NCBI GenBank assembly: GCA_045654545.1
Contig: JAZONO010000076.1
Span: 15,491-79,490, forward strand
Direction: 5' to 3'
Origin: SIG588 sp045654545
GTDB taxonomy: Bacteria; Bacillota; Clostridia; Oscillospirales; Acutalibacteraceae
DNA length: 64,000 nt
Shown: piece by piece, positions 8,348-15,512 of the stretch
Position numbering within the stretch: the first letter of the stretch is position 1
How the letters are laid out: each line of letters begins with the position of its first letter
Translations under genes and position numbers: made by a program
Notes under the pieces: generated by a model
The model's database searches: none
Seen by the model: the letters and a program-made list of their open reading frames with translations, nothing else
What the model was told of the DNA's origin: nothing

Positions 8348-9311
8348 CCGGTATGGCTCCTCCAATCGATTTGGGGTTGGCCGCAAAGAGAATTTCGTAA
8401 TAGCCGTGAATGGTTGTTTTCATATTCGTACCGTCCACATACACCACGTTGCAACGCGGGATCGCTTGTTTGGCGATCGCTTCAGCGGCGATGATGCCGT
8501 GCTTGGCGCACAGGGCGGCGGTCGCATCCACGCTCGACGTGGCTTCGATGGATTTTTTATAATCCGCAAGGAAGGTGTTGATCGCCTCGGCATTTTGCTC
8601 CACAAAACTCTTCTTCGCAATTACGCAACCCATCATCATTTTGTTGTTGGGTTCCACTTTGTTCCACTCTTCGTCCATGCTGAGCGCCACACGCAACGCG
8701 GTATTTTTGGTCATCACCGTGGTAGCGGCCGGTTCGGGAACCATGGCGACACTCGCTTCATTCTTTGCCAACTTTTGAATCAGTTCGGTGTTTTCCGCGA
8801 GGAATTCGATGGTCACGTCTTTGTCGGGATCAATGCCGTTTTTTGTGAGCACGTGACGCAACACATATTCCGGGTTGGCACCTTCACCCGTGGAATAGAT
8901 GGTTTTGCCGCGCAGATCGTTCACCGACTGAATGGTGTTGCCGTTTTCCAGCATATACAAGACGCCTGCCGTGTTGATGGCGAGCATTTGCACGTCGCCG
9001 CCGAGCTTTTTATACAGCGTGGCCGCAAGGTTGGTGGGAACAGAAGCAATCTGCACTTCACCACTGGAGAATTTGCCCACCACTTCATCGGGCGAGGTGG
9101 CGATGGTGAAGGAATAGTCGATCGTTTCGGACGAAGCGGCGGTTTCCATCAAATTCGCAAGCCCCACACCGGTGGGACCTTGGATGCCGGCAATCGCCAA
9201 AGCCGTCTTACCTTTTTCGGGCGTTTCGCTCTTTTTAGCGCAACCGAACGAGGCTATGGCCAACGCCAACACAAGCGTGATGGCAAGCAAGGTTTTTAAT
9301 GTACGTTTCAT
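8319..9311 (-). CDS. NitT/TauT-type substrate-binding lipoprotein
   Basis: A 330-residue exported protein: positively charged start, hydrophobic core, then lipobox ASFGC, so it should be lipid-anchored outside the membrane. The mature part has the periplasmic-binding fold of the NMT1/SsuA group, with GPTGVGLANLM near the start, GEVQIASVPTNLA and a DLRGKTIYSTGEGANPEYVL segment. The transported compound cannot be named from sequence. The start MKRTLKTLL is preferred to an upstream in-frame codon because AAAGGAG precedes it. It follows the Crp-type regulator gene by only 13 bases. Confidence 0.9.
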   Translation of the reverse strand: MKRTLKTLLAITLVLALAIASFGCAKKSETPEKGKTALAIAGIQGPTGVGLANLMETAASSETIDYSFTIATSPDEVVGKFSSGEVQIASVPTNLAATLYKKLGGDVQMLAINTAGVLYMLENGNTIQSVNDLRGKTIYSTGEGANPEYVLRHVLTKNGIDPDKDVTIEFLAENTELIQKLAKNEASVAMVPEPAATTVMTKNTALRVALSMDEEWNKVEPNNKMMMGCVIAKKSFVEQNAEAINTFLADYKKSIEATSSVDATAALCAKHGIIAAEAIAKQAIPRCNVVYVDGTNMKTTIHGYYEILFAANPKSIGGAIPDDAFYYVAK

Positions 9312-9324
9312 AACACATGCTCCT

Positions 9325-9948
9325 TTACAAAGGTGATAATATATAGATCGACTTGCCGTCACGGCGGATATGTCCGTCGGCGGTAAGGGTATCTAACGCG
9401 CGGTACAGACTGGTGCGCCCCATATCCAGCATCTTGGACAATTCACTCATGCTGTGGGGGAGTGTCACCAATCCGTTTTCATCGGTGTGCTGACACAGAT
9501 ACGTGAGCACACGGTGTTCGGCATCGCCTGCGGTGAAGGAGGCGATGCGGCGATTCAAAAAGCGGATGCGTTCGGAGAGGAAGCCAATGTAATTTTCGGC
9601 AATGCGGAAATCCCGTTTCATCCATCGGCGAAGCAACGCTTCATCAAAAAAGCAAATTTCACAAGCGGTGGCGGCGTGGATTTCGGTGACGTACTGTTCT
9701 TCTTCGCCATACAAAGCGGCGGCACCAAACACCGCACCAATCCCCAAACGGTTGAGCACGGCGGCATCGCGCAGAATGAGCACTTCACCGCAGACCACCA
9801 CACCGATCGCCTGCCGAAATCGTGCGGCGGAATAAATGACCGCTCCTTTTTCGAACGATTCGGGCGGCGGTACCTCGCACAGCAGTGCGCCCTGCTCCGC
9901 TTCGCTCAACCCTCGAAACAGAAATACATCCCAAGGAAAGGATTTCAT
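9325..9948 (-). CDS. Crp/Fnr family transcriptional regulator
   Basis: A 207-residue regulator. The N-terminal half is a cyclic-nucleotide-binding-like beta barrel (FRGLSEAEQGALL; GEVLILRDAAVLNRLGIGAVFGAAALYGEEEQYV). It is followed by a long dimer helix (RIAENYIGFLSERIRFLNRRI) and a winged helix (SMSELSKMLDMGRTSLYRALDTLTADGHI). No Fnr-type N-terminal cysteine cluster is present, so it probably senses a small ligand and not oxygen. It is first in an operon with the ABC importer, which suggests that it controls that importer. A perfect palindrome 18 bases before its start is its likely own operator. ATG with TGGAGGTG. Confidence 0.9.
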   Translation of the reverse strand: MKSFPWDVFLFRGLSEAEQGALLCEVPPPESFEKGAVIYSAARFRQAIGVVVCGEVLILRDAAVLNRLGIGAVFGAAALYGEEEQYVTEIHAATACEICFFDEALLRRWMKRDFRIAENYIGFLSERIRFLNRRIASFTAGDAEHRVLTYLCQHTDENGLVTLPHSMSELSKMLDMGRTSLYRALDTLTADGHIRRDGKSIYILSPL

Positions 9949-9965
9949 CCGCTCACCTCCAAAAA

Positions 9966-9981
9966 TGTTCCAAATGGAACA
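9966..9981 (-). promoter_or_regulatory. Palindromic operator of the Crp-type operon
   Basis: TGTTCCAAATGGAACA is a perfect 6-4-6 inverted repeat, the half-site geometry of a Crp/Fnr dimer. It lies downstream of the predicted transcription start and before the ribosome site, where a bound protein would block transcription. Confidence 0.65.
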
Positions 9982-9995
9982 CTTTTCTTGTAGTT

Positions 9996-10024
9996 ATCGT
10001 ACCATAGATTACGAAAAAATGCAA
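9996..10024 (-). promoter_or_regulatory. Promoter of the Crp-ABC importer operon
   Basis: On the minus strand TTGCAT (-35), 17-base spacer, TACGAT (-10). The operator palindrome starts about 15 bases after the -10 box. Confidence 0.55.
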
Positions 10025-10108
10025 TCCTTATTTGCCAAAACGCCAAAAGTCCTCTTATTTGTTAAAAAATGCACGAAAAGGCAAGAGGGATTTAGGTGGT
10101 TTTGACGA

Positions 10109-10137
10109 TTGTAATTATGGCGAAATTTTCCTATAAT
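10109..10137 (+). promoter_or_regulatory. Promoter of the acyltransferase unit
   Basis: TTGTAA (-35), 17-base spacer, perfect TATAAT (-10), 60 bases before the acyltransferase start. Confidence 0.55.
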
Positions 10138-10197
10138 TTAACTGGTGATTTTTGCAATTCAAGAATTATTTGTACATATAGTATTTAGGAGGCATAT

Positions 10198-11256
10198 ATG
10201 GAACAACGAAAACTGCGTATTGCGTGTTACGACCGTATGCGCGTGCTGGCGATCATCGGCATTGTGATTTCCGGCATTTCGGATATACTGGTGTTTCAGG
10301 ATGCAGCAGGCGGACAGGCTCTCACCTTCACTTGGCATCTGTCCAATCTGTTGTCGTCTTTGACCAAACCGGCCGTTCCGCTGTTGCTGATGGCGGAAGG
10401 GGCGCTGTTACTTGACAAATCGGAATCCGCCTCGCTCAAATCGGTGGCACGTCACCGCGTGTTGCCGATGTTTACGATCTTAGCGGTGTGGTCGTTCATC
10501 TATTTGGTGATTCGTTTTCTGTGGCAAGGATTGGTGAACGAAAACGTCGTTCCGCTGGAAGCGCTCTTATCCATCGTGAGCGTTCCCGTTTCGCCGCATC
10601 TGTGGCTTTTGTATTTGCTGATGGCTATTTATCTCTTGTTGCCGTTTTTGCGCATTTTGGTGCAGCACGCACCGCGTACCTTATTGCATTTTGCGGTGAT
10701 CTTGTGGCTGTTTTACGGTTCGTTCATTCCGGCTTTGTCTGCCCCCGGTGTGTTTCCCGGTTTGGCGCTGGGCGGTTACTCCTCTGCCAACGTGCTGGGT
10801 GGGTATCTCGGCTTTGTGCTCTTTGGGTGGATGCTTTCCACCACCGAACGTCGGGCAAAACCATTGCATTTGGTGATCGCGTACGGCATTGTGGGACTGT
10901 TGACCACCATCCTTACGGCGTTGTTCACCAAGGGTGCGGGTGCCGCTAACGTGGTGCTGTATCAAGGGTTTATGCCAAATATGGTGCTGATGGCAGGTCT
11001 GGCGTTTATGGCATGCCGCGAATTCAACCGCGAAACGGTGTTCACGCCGTGGATCGGGCCGATGGCGCAGTTCTCGCTCGGTATGTACGTGGTGCACGCA
11101 CTGTTCACCCTGTTGCTGGAACCGCTTATCTACATCATTCCCGGGATCATTTCGTTGATCTTTGCACCGGTGATCGTGTGGCTTTTGTCCTTGATCACGG
11201 TGGCGTTTATGCGCCGCTCCCGTTTGGTGTGCCGCGTGTTTTTGGGTGACTATTAA
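10198..11256 (+). CDS. Membrane acyltransferase, acyltransferase-3 (OafA/WecH-like) family
   Basis: A 352-residue protein with about ten hydrophobic helices. It begins YDRMRVLAIIGIVISG, matching the D-x-x-R-x-x-A start of acyltransferase-3 proteins. The usual catalytic histidine position after the first helix is not clearly present, but TFTWHLSNLLSSLTKPAVPLLLMAEGALLL and VSPHLWLLYLLMAIYLLLP are typical of the WecH-like branch. Members move acetyl or other acyl groups onto extracellular polysaccharides, lipids or peptidoglycan. ATG start with TAGGAGG. The next gene starts 22 bases after it ends, so the two are probably co-transcribed. Confidence 0.85.
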   Translation: MEQRKLRIACYDRMRVLAIIGIVISGISDILVFQDAAGGQALTFTWHLSNLLSSLTKPAVPLLLMAEGALLLDKSESASLKSVARHRVLPMFTILAVWSFIYLVIRFLWQGLVNENVVPLEALLSIVSVPVSPHLWLLYLLMAIYLLLPFLRILVQHAPRTLLHFAVILWLFYGSFIPALSAPGVFPGLALGGYSSANVLGGYLGFVLFGWMLSTTERRAKPLHLVIAYGIVGLLTTILTALFTKGAGAANVVLYQGFMPNMVLMAGLAFMACREFNRETVFTPWIGPMAQFSLGMYVVHALFTLLLEPLIYIIPGIISLIFAPVIVWLLSLITVAFMRRSRLVCRVFLGDY

Positions 11257-11278
11257 GTCCAATGTAAGGAGAGACAAT

Positions 11279-11794
11279 ATGAAAAAGGCGTTTGCGCTTT
11301 TGCTGTGTATGTTGCTTGTGTTTGTCGGTGCGCTTTCGGTTGCGGCCGAAACCACGACGGGGGCGGTTTCCACCACGGTATCTGTTGAGGAGACGGAAGA
11401 AACCTACACCGAGATATATGAAGTGATCAGTGACGAACGGTCACCGTATCCGCAAGGATCGGCACTGGCGATGTTGCTGCTCGGCGGTTTGTTGGTGGTG
11501 CTTGCCATTGCCTTGTTGTGCATTTTCCTGTTTGCGTTTCCGCGGTGGGGATTGATGAAAAACGTTCCTCAAAAGAAAAAGGCAGTTGCGAGCGAAACGG
11601 CGGAAGAATCGCCTGCACCGACTGAGGGAACTCCCGAAGAGCGACCCGAGGAATCCCCGATTACGACGGAATCTGTGGAGGAAACCCGTTCGGAAAAAGA
11701 GGCGCTGATTGCCGAATTGTTGGAGGACGTGTCGCCCGAAGAGCCGACGGAACAGACAGAGAGTGCCGCCGTTAAACTGGAAGATCTGTTTTAA
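11279..11794 (+). CDS. Exported single-pass membrane protein of unknown function
   Basis: A 171-residue protein that I cannot assign to a family. Residues 1-23 are a signal peptide (KKAFALLLCMLLVFVGALSVAA). A short Thr-rich outer segment follows (ETTTGAVSTTVSVEETEET), then a hydrophobic helix near residues 60-85 (ALAMLLLGGLLVVLAIALL). The C-terminal tail is long and Glu/Pro/Thr-rich. It is therefore probably a small surface-exposed domain with an acidic cytoplasmic tail. ATG with AAGGAGAG. It follows the acyltransferase closely and is ended by a terminator. Confidence 0.7.
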   Translation: MKKAFALLLCMLLVFVGALSVAAETTTGAVSTTVSVEETEETYTEIYEVISDERSPYPQGSALAMLLLGGLLVVLAIALLCIFLFAFPRWGLMKNVPQKKKAVASETAEESPAPTEGTPEERPEESPITTESVEETRSEKEALIAELLEDVSPEEPTEQTESAAVKLEDLF

Positions 11795-11801
11795 GAAATT
11801 C

Positions 11802-11836
11802 AACGGGAACGCCCCTTGTGGCAGTTCCCGTTTTTT
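11802..11836 (+). terminator. Rho-independent terminator before folC
   Basis: Stem CGGGAAC / GTTCCCG, with inner GCC/GGC pairing, then six Ts, just before the folC ribosome site. Confidence 0.8.
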
Positions 11837-11852
11837 GAAAAGGAAGAAGCCT

Positions 11853-13151
11853 ATGACCTTTCAAGAAGCGATGCAATATATGGATTCGTTGCGCGTCGGC
11901 GGTATTCGCTTGGGGCTGGATCGCTTGCGCCACGCATTGGCGCTGGCAGGCGATCCGCACCGCCGCTTGCGCGTGATCCACGTGGCAGGAACAAACGGAA
12001 AAGGATCCACTGCCCGTATGATCCAATGCATTCTCGCCGCCGCAGGATGGCGTGTGGGGGTGTTTTCGTCCCCGGCGGTAACGGGAATGTGTGACACCGT
12101 CACGTTGGACGGCGCGGGACTAACGGAAGATCGCTTTGCTGCTTTGATTGCACAGTGGAAAAACATCCAAGAGGACTTGGATGAAGCGGCACGGTTAACC
12201 GAATTTGAGTTGCTCACGGCGGTCGCATTCACCTGTTTTGCCGAAGAGCGTGTGGACGTGTGTGTGTTGGAGTGCGGTATGGGCGGTCGCTGTGATGCGA
12301 CCAACGTGTGTCCGCCACCGCTCACGGCGGTGTTTACCCCCATTGATCTGGATCACACCGCCTTTTTGGGAGGAACGATCGAAGAGATTGCAAGGGAAAA
12401 GAGCGGCATTATCAAGCCGCCGTGTGCGGTGATCACCACACCGTCACAATCCCCCGATGCTTTGGCGGTGCTGTTTGAAGAAGCGGCTGCCCACGGGCTG
12501 ACGGTGCGGCAACCCAATCGCCGCGCCGCCACGGTATTGCCTGCACCGATCGGTGCGGTGCGTTTTGCGTTTGACGGTGTGGAATACACCTTGCCGCTGG
12601 GGGGGGAGTTCCAGGTGGACAATGCGCTCACGGCATTGGAAACGGTGCGCGCTCTGGTCCCTTGCGGTTTGGCGGCAGATGCCAATGCGTGCCGTCTTGG
12701 TTTGGCAAATGCGACCTTGCCGTGCCGTGAAGAAGTGGTGTGCCGCACGCCGCTGATCGTGTTGGACGGTGCACACAATCCCCACGGTATGGAAGGGGTG
12801 GCGGCGTTGCTGCAACGGATGAAAGAGGAAGGGGACGTAACCTTGCTCTTTGGTATGTTGCGTGACAAAGATACCGCCGCGTGTGTGGCCGAGGTGGCGC
12901 CCCACGTGGCAAGGGTGGTGTGTTGCACGCCGCCCAATGCGCGCGCTTTGCCGGCTGCGCAGTTGGCAGAACAGTTTGCCCATGCAGGTGTAGGGGAGGT
13001 GTATGCAGTGAATGACCTCTCGGATGCGTGGGAACACGCACGTCGTCTTGCTGCCGATACACCGCTGTTTGTGGGCGGTTCATTTTACACCGCCTCGGCT
13101 ATTCGCCCGTTTGCGTGCGCCTTTGCCGCCGGGCAACAAAATAACGTATAA
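11853..13151 (+). CDS. folC: Bifunctional folylpolyglutamate / dihydrofolate synthase
   Basis: A 432-residue Mur-ligase-family enzyme that adds glutamate to dihydropteroate and to reduced folates using ATP. Visible marks are RLRVIHVAGTNGKGSTARMI (P-loop), LECGMGGRCDATNV, the metal-binding region FTPIDLDHTAFLGGTIEEIAREKSGI, and the C-terminal LDGAHNPHGM motif of the second nucleotide-binding domain. The start MTFQEAMQYMDSL is set by AAAGGAAG upstream and by the usual FolC N-terminus. It sits alone between two terminators, immediately before the spoIIA operon. Confidence 0.95.
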   Translation: MTFQEAMQYMDSLRVGGIRLGLDRLRHALALAGDPHRRLRVIHVAGTNGKGSTARMIQCILAAAGWRVGVFSSPAVTGMCDTVTLDGAGLTEDRFAALIAQWKNIQEDLDEAARLTEFELLTAVAFTCFAEERVDVCVLECGMGGRCDATNVCPPPLTAVFTPIDLDHTAFLGGTIEEIAREKSGIIKPPCAVITTPSQSPDALAVLFEEAAAHGLTVRQPNRRAATVLPAPIGAVRFAFDGVEYTLPLGGEFQVDNALTALETVRALVPCGLAADANACRLGLANATLPCREEVVCRTPLIVLDGAHNPHGMEGVAALLQRMKEEGDVTLLFGMLRDKDTAACVAEVAPHVARVVCCTPPNARALPAAQLAEQFAHAGVGEVYAVNDLSDAWEHARRLAADTPLFVGGSFYTASAIRPFACAFAAGQQNNV

Positions 13152-13186
13152 TGCGACAACGCACTTCGTGTGGATTTTCGCGGACA

Positions 13187-13216
13187 AGCCTCTATTCTTA
13201 TGGATAGAGGCTTTTT
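13187..13216 (+). terminator. Rho-independent terminator after folC
   Basis: Stem AGCCTCTA / TAGAGGCT with a ten-base loop and T-run. It separates folC from spoIIAA, although it is only about 25 bases from the spoIIAA start. Confidence 0.8.
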
Positions 13217-13240
13217 ATTATTCGGAAAGGACGGAACACA

Positions 13241-13582
13241 ATGGCAGTAGAACTGGAGTGCCGTGAACGGGAATTGGTGGCACGGTTGTCGGGTGAGATC
13301 GATCACCACACGGCGGCACCGTTACGGGAACGGATCGATGCGGCGGTGGAACAACGTAACCCCAAACGACTGCGCATGGATTTTGCAGGTGTGAGTTTTA
13401 TGGACAGTTCGGGGATCGGGCTGATCATGGGACGCTACCGTCAAATGCGCATGATCAACGGTGATTTGCGCGTGTGCGGCGCAAGTGAGCGTGTGCGGCA
13501 AATGATGCGTATGGCAGGATTGGACAAGCTGGATATTTGGGAAAAGGAGGAACAGACACATGCGTGTAAAAGCAGAAAATGA
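13241..13582 (+). CDS. spoIIAA: Anti-sigma-F factor antagonist
   Basis: A 113-residue STAS-domain protein. In the forespore its unphosphorylated form releases sigma-F from SpoIIAB. The phosphorylation site is the serine pair in FMDSSGIG near residues 56-57, and the remainder fits SpoIIAA (DFAGVSF, IMGRYRQM, ERVRQMMRMAGL). ATG with AAAGGACGG. It overlaps spoIIAB by 23 bases. No dacF-like gene precedes it, unlike in Bacillus, and a terminator stands directly upstream. Its promoter must therefore lie in or around that stem; no clear sigma-H-type box was identified. Confidence 0.95.
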   Translation: MAVELECRERELVARLSGEIDHHTAAPLRERIDAAVEQRNPKRLRMDFAGVSFMDSSGIGLIMGRYRQMRMINGDLRVCGASERVRQMMRMAGLDKLDIWEKEEQTHACKSRK

Positions 13583-14012
13583 GATTAAACTGACGTTGCC
13601 TGCCTTGTCGGCAAACGAGAGTTTGGCACGGTCGGTGGTGGCGGCGTTTGTGGCGCAACTGGATCCGCGCGTGGATGAGTTGGTGGATATTCGCACCGCC
13701 GTTTCGGAGGCGGTGACCAACTGTATTGTGCATGCTTATAGAGGCGGTGTGGGCGAGATCATTCTTACGGCACGGCTGTACCATAACGGACGGGTGGTGA
13801 TTCGCATTCAAGACCGCGGTTGCGGCATCGCGGACGTGGAAAAAGCACGTGAGCCGCTGTTCACAACGGGAGGCGAGGAACGGTCGGGGTTGGGCTTTTC
13901 GGTGATGGAAAGCCTGTGTGACAAGGTGTCGGTCCGTTCCGTAAACGGGCGCGGCACGGTGGTTACGCTGGAAAAATACATACACAAGGAGGAAGAGGCG
14001 ACGGCGTCGTGA
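13560..14012 (+). CDS. spoIIAB: Anti-sigma-F factor, serine kinase
   Basis: A 150-residue GHKL-fold kinase that binds and holds sigma-F and phosphorylates SpoIIAA. The N box is SEAVTNCIVHAY (catalytic Glu and Asn near residues 50-54), G1 is DRGCGI and G2 is ERSGLGFSVM. The start ATG lies inside the spoIIAA reading frame with GGAGG just ahead, so translation is coupled and keeps kinase and antagonist in proportion. It overlaps sigF by four bases. Confidence 0.95.
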   Translation: MRVKAENEIKLTLPALSANESLARSVVAAFVAQLDPRVDELVDIRTAVSEAVTNCIVHAYRGGVGEIILTARLYHNGRVVIRIQDRGCGIADVEKAREPLFTTGGEERSGLGFSVMESLCDKVSVRSVNGRGTVVTLEKYIHKEEEATAS

Positions 14013-14668
14013 CACAGCGCAATACGATCGTTTGTGAAAACATGGGGTTGGTGCACGCCTGTGCACGCCGTTTCATGGGGCGCGGTGTGGAATACGATGA
14101 TCTGGTGCAAGCCGGTTGCGTGGGTTTGGTGAAAGCAGTGGACGGGTTTGATGCTTCGCGCGGATTGCGGCTGTCCACCTATGCCGTACCGGTGATTATG
14201 GGCGAGATACGCCGCCTGTTTCGTGATGGAGGCGCGGTGAAGGTGGGGCGCACGCTGAAAGAACTTTCCTTGCGTACCGCTCGTGAGCGCGAGCGGTTTG
14301 CAGGAGAGGAGGGGAGAGAACCCTCGGTCAGCGAATTGGCCGAAAGGCTTGGCGTGGACACTGCCACTGCCGCCGAAGCGCTCGGTGCCTCGTTGCCACC
14401 GCTGTCCTTGACCCGTTGGGACGATGGGGAGGACAGTGATCAGATCGACCTGCCCGTCCCACCGCCCGAGGAAAGCATCACCGACCGCTTGGCATTGCGG
14501 CAGGTACTGTCCGAACTGGATGAGCGTGATCGCCGTTTGATCGAGTGGCGGTATCTGTACCGCCGCACACAGCAGGTAACCGCCGAAGCGCTGGGAATGA
14601 CACAGGTGCAAGTGTCCCGTCGCGAGCGTGTGATATTAAGGGAATTACGCCGTAAACTGACGGGGTAA
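14009..14668 (+). CDS. sigF: Sporulation sigma factor F
   Basis: A 219-residue forespore sigma factor. Regions: 2 (EYDDLVQAGCVGLVKAVDGFD, then LSTYAVPVIMGEIRRLFRD), 3 (EEGREPSVSELAERLGVD) and 4 (DERDRRLIEWRYLYRRTQQVTAEALGMTQVQVSRRERVIL). Its place after spoIIAB and the conserved VPVIMGEIRR stretch make the assignment firm. The start is GTG overlapping the spoIIAB stop. The AAGGAGG is further away than usual, so it probably relies on coupled translation. No obvious terminator directly follows. Confidence 0.95.
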   Translation: MTQRNTIVCENMGLVHACARRFMGRGVEYDDLVQAGCVGLVKAVDGFDASRGLRLSTYAVPVIMGEIRRLFRDGGAVKVGRTLKELSLRTARERERFAGEEGREPSVSELAERLGVDTATAAEALGASLPPLSLTRWDDGEDSDQIDLPVPPPEESITDRLALRQVLSELDERDRRLIEWRYLYRRTQQVTAEALGMTQVQVSRRERVILRELRRKLTG

Positions 14669-14706
14669 AACTTTTTGAAAAATCGTGATTTTTTTTAAAA
14701 AAGCCC

Positions 14707-14735
14707 TTGACATTTCCCATACCATTCGTTATAAT
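14707..14735 (+). promoter_or_regulatory. Promoter of tRNA-Leu
   Basis: Perfect TTGACA, 17-base spacer, perfect TATAAT, 33 bases before the tRNA: a consensus stable-RNA promoter. Confidence 0.8.
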
Positions 14736-14768
14736 ATCACTTGTCGCCGCAAGAGCGACGGCAGATAT

Positions 14769-14855
14769 GCGGATATGGCGGAATTGGCAGACGCGTTAGA
14801 TTCAGGTTCTAATCGGGGCAACTCGGTGGAGGTTCAAGTCCTCTTATCCGCACCA
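14769..14855 (+). tRNA. tRNA-Leu (anticodon CAG)
   Basis: An 87-base class II tRNA with encoded CCA. The acceptor GCGGATA pairs with TATCCGC. The anticodon arm TTAGA-TTCAGGT-TCTAA places CAG at positions 34-36. A long variable arm (CGGGGCAACTCGG region) and the T arm GAGG-TTCAAGT-CCTC are present. A terminator follows. Its last 20 bases and the next six recur 217 bases downstream. Confidence 0.95.
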
Positions 14856-14860
14856 AAAAA

Positions 14861-14893
14861 GAAAGACGGGTATTAACCCGTCTTTCTTTTTTT
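14861..14893 (+). terminator. Terminator of tRNA-Leu
   Basis: Stem GAAAGACGGGT / ACCCGTCTTTC with a four-base loop and a seven-T tail. Confidence 0.9.
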
Positions 14894-15052
14894 CTTAGCA
14901 AAAGAGGACTTGAAACGAACTCCAAACATGAGGCATCTTTGATGCCGAAGGTTTGGCAGCAAAGGACGGTCGCCTTCGGCGAAGTCCACCGACATTTTTC
15001 TTGCATTGCAAGAAAAAGTCGTTATTATTGGACTGTTGCGCTCGTGAGAAGA
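14894..15052. other. Spacer between the tRNA-Leu 3' end and its duplicate
   Basis: No gene seen. AAGAGGACTTGAA at 14902-14914 is the reverse complement of part of the tRNA T-arm/acceptor region. Short hairpins (GGCATCTTTGATGCC; TTTTTCTTGCATTGCAAGAAAAA; CGCCTTCGGCG) are packed together, which suggests an intergenic repeat or an insertion scar. Confidence 0.5.
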
Positions 15053-15078
15053 AAGTCCTCTTATCCGCACCAAAAAAG
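15053..15078 (+). repeat. Duplicate of the tRNA-Leu 3' end (att-like direct repeat)
   Basis: These 26 bases are identical to 14836-14861: the last 20 bases of tRNA-Leu including CCA plus the following A-run and G. Direct copies of a tRNA 3' end are the usual footprint of site-specific integration. Here only about 190 bases lie between the copies and no integrase is visible. The copy abuts the broken end of a GH3 gene. Confidence 0.75.
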
Positions 15079-15363
15079 GGATACGTTTTTTATCAAACTG
15101 ATTGTGCTTGGTGCGCGCCTCGTCCGAAATGGCGGCGGCCACGTCGAAAAACAGGTCCTCATCCAAGGATGTCGCCATACCGATGGCTTGCGGAAACACG
15201 GTGGCGGTGCTGGCACGCGCCACGCCGTGCAAGCATTCGTTCCACCGGTTGTAGGCAGGTACACCCAAACGTTTAATGGTGGGGTATCGTATTTCATCTG
15301 TGCCAGTTTTTCTGCCAATGTCATTTGGGCAACCAGTGCTTTTGCCGGTTCTTCAAAGGTCAT
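15079..15363 (-). pseudogene. N-terminal fragment of a GH3 beta-glucosidase/beta-xylosidase, frameshifted
   Basis: The minus strand from ATG at 15363 (GAGGTG ribosome site) reads MTFEEPAKALVAQMTLAEKL, AQMKYDTP, then shifts frame at about 15280. It continues RLGVPAYNRWNECLHGVA, RASTATVFPQAIGMATS, LDEDLF, AAAISDEARTKHNQF. This is the unmistakable N-terminal region of a clostridial GH3 glycosidase (normally 700 or more residues). Homology ends close to the duplicated tRNA-Leu 3' end. The gene therefore carries a one-base-type frameshift and has lost more than 85 percent of its length. Confidence 0.8.
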
Positions 15364-15454
15364 GACAATCACCTCGCTATCACTGCACCATATTCCGCAA
15401 CACATATAAAGAAAAGATTTTACAAAATATTCATATAAATTCATATATGTGTGA

Positions 15455-15483
15455 TTGAAACTATAGAAGGCGTGTGATACAAT
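15455..15483 (+). promoter_or_regulatory. Promoter of the fused ABC gene
   Basis: TTGAAA (-35), 17-base spacer, TACAAT (-10), 30 bases before the start codon. Confidence 0.7.
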
Positions 15484-15512
15484 AAGGTATCCTATAATGG
15501 AGGGATAATGCT

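Noticed and set aside
14685..14876. Small open frame through tRNA-Leu
   Set aside because: It is a reading frame across the tRNA and its promoter; the tRNA fold explains the sequence.
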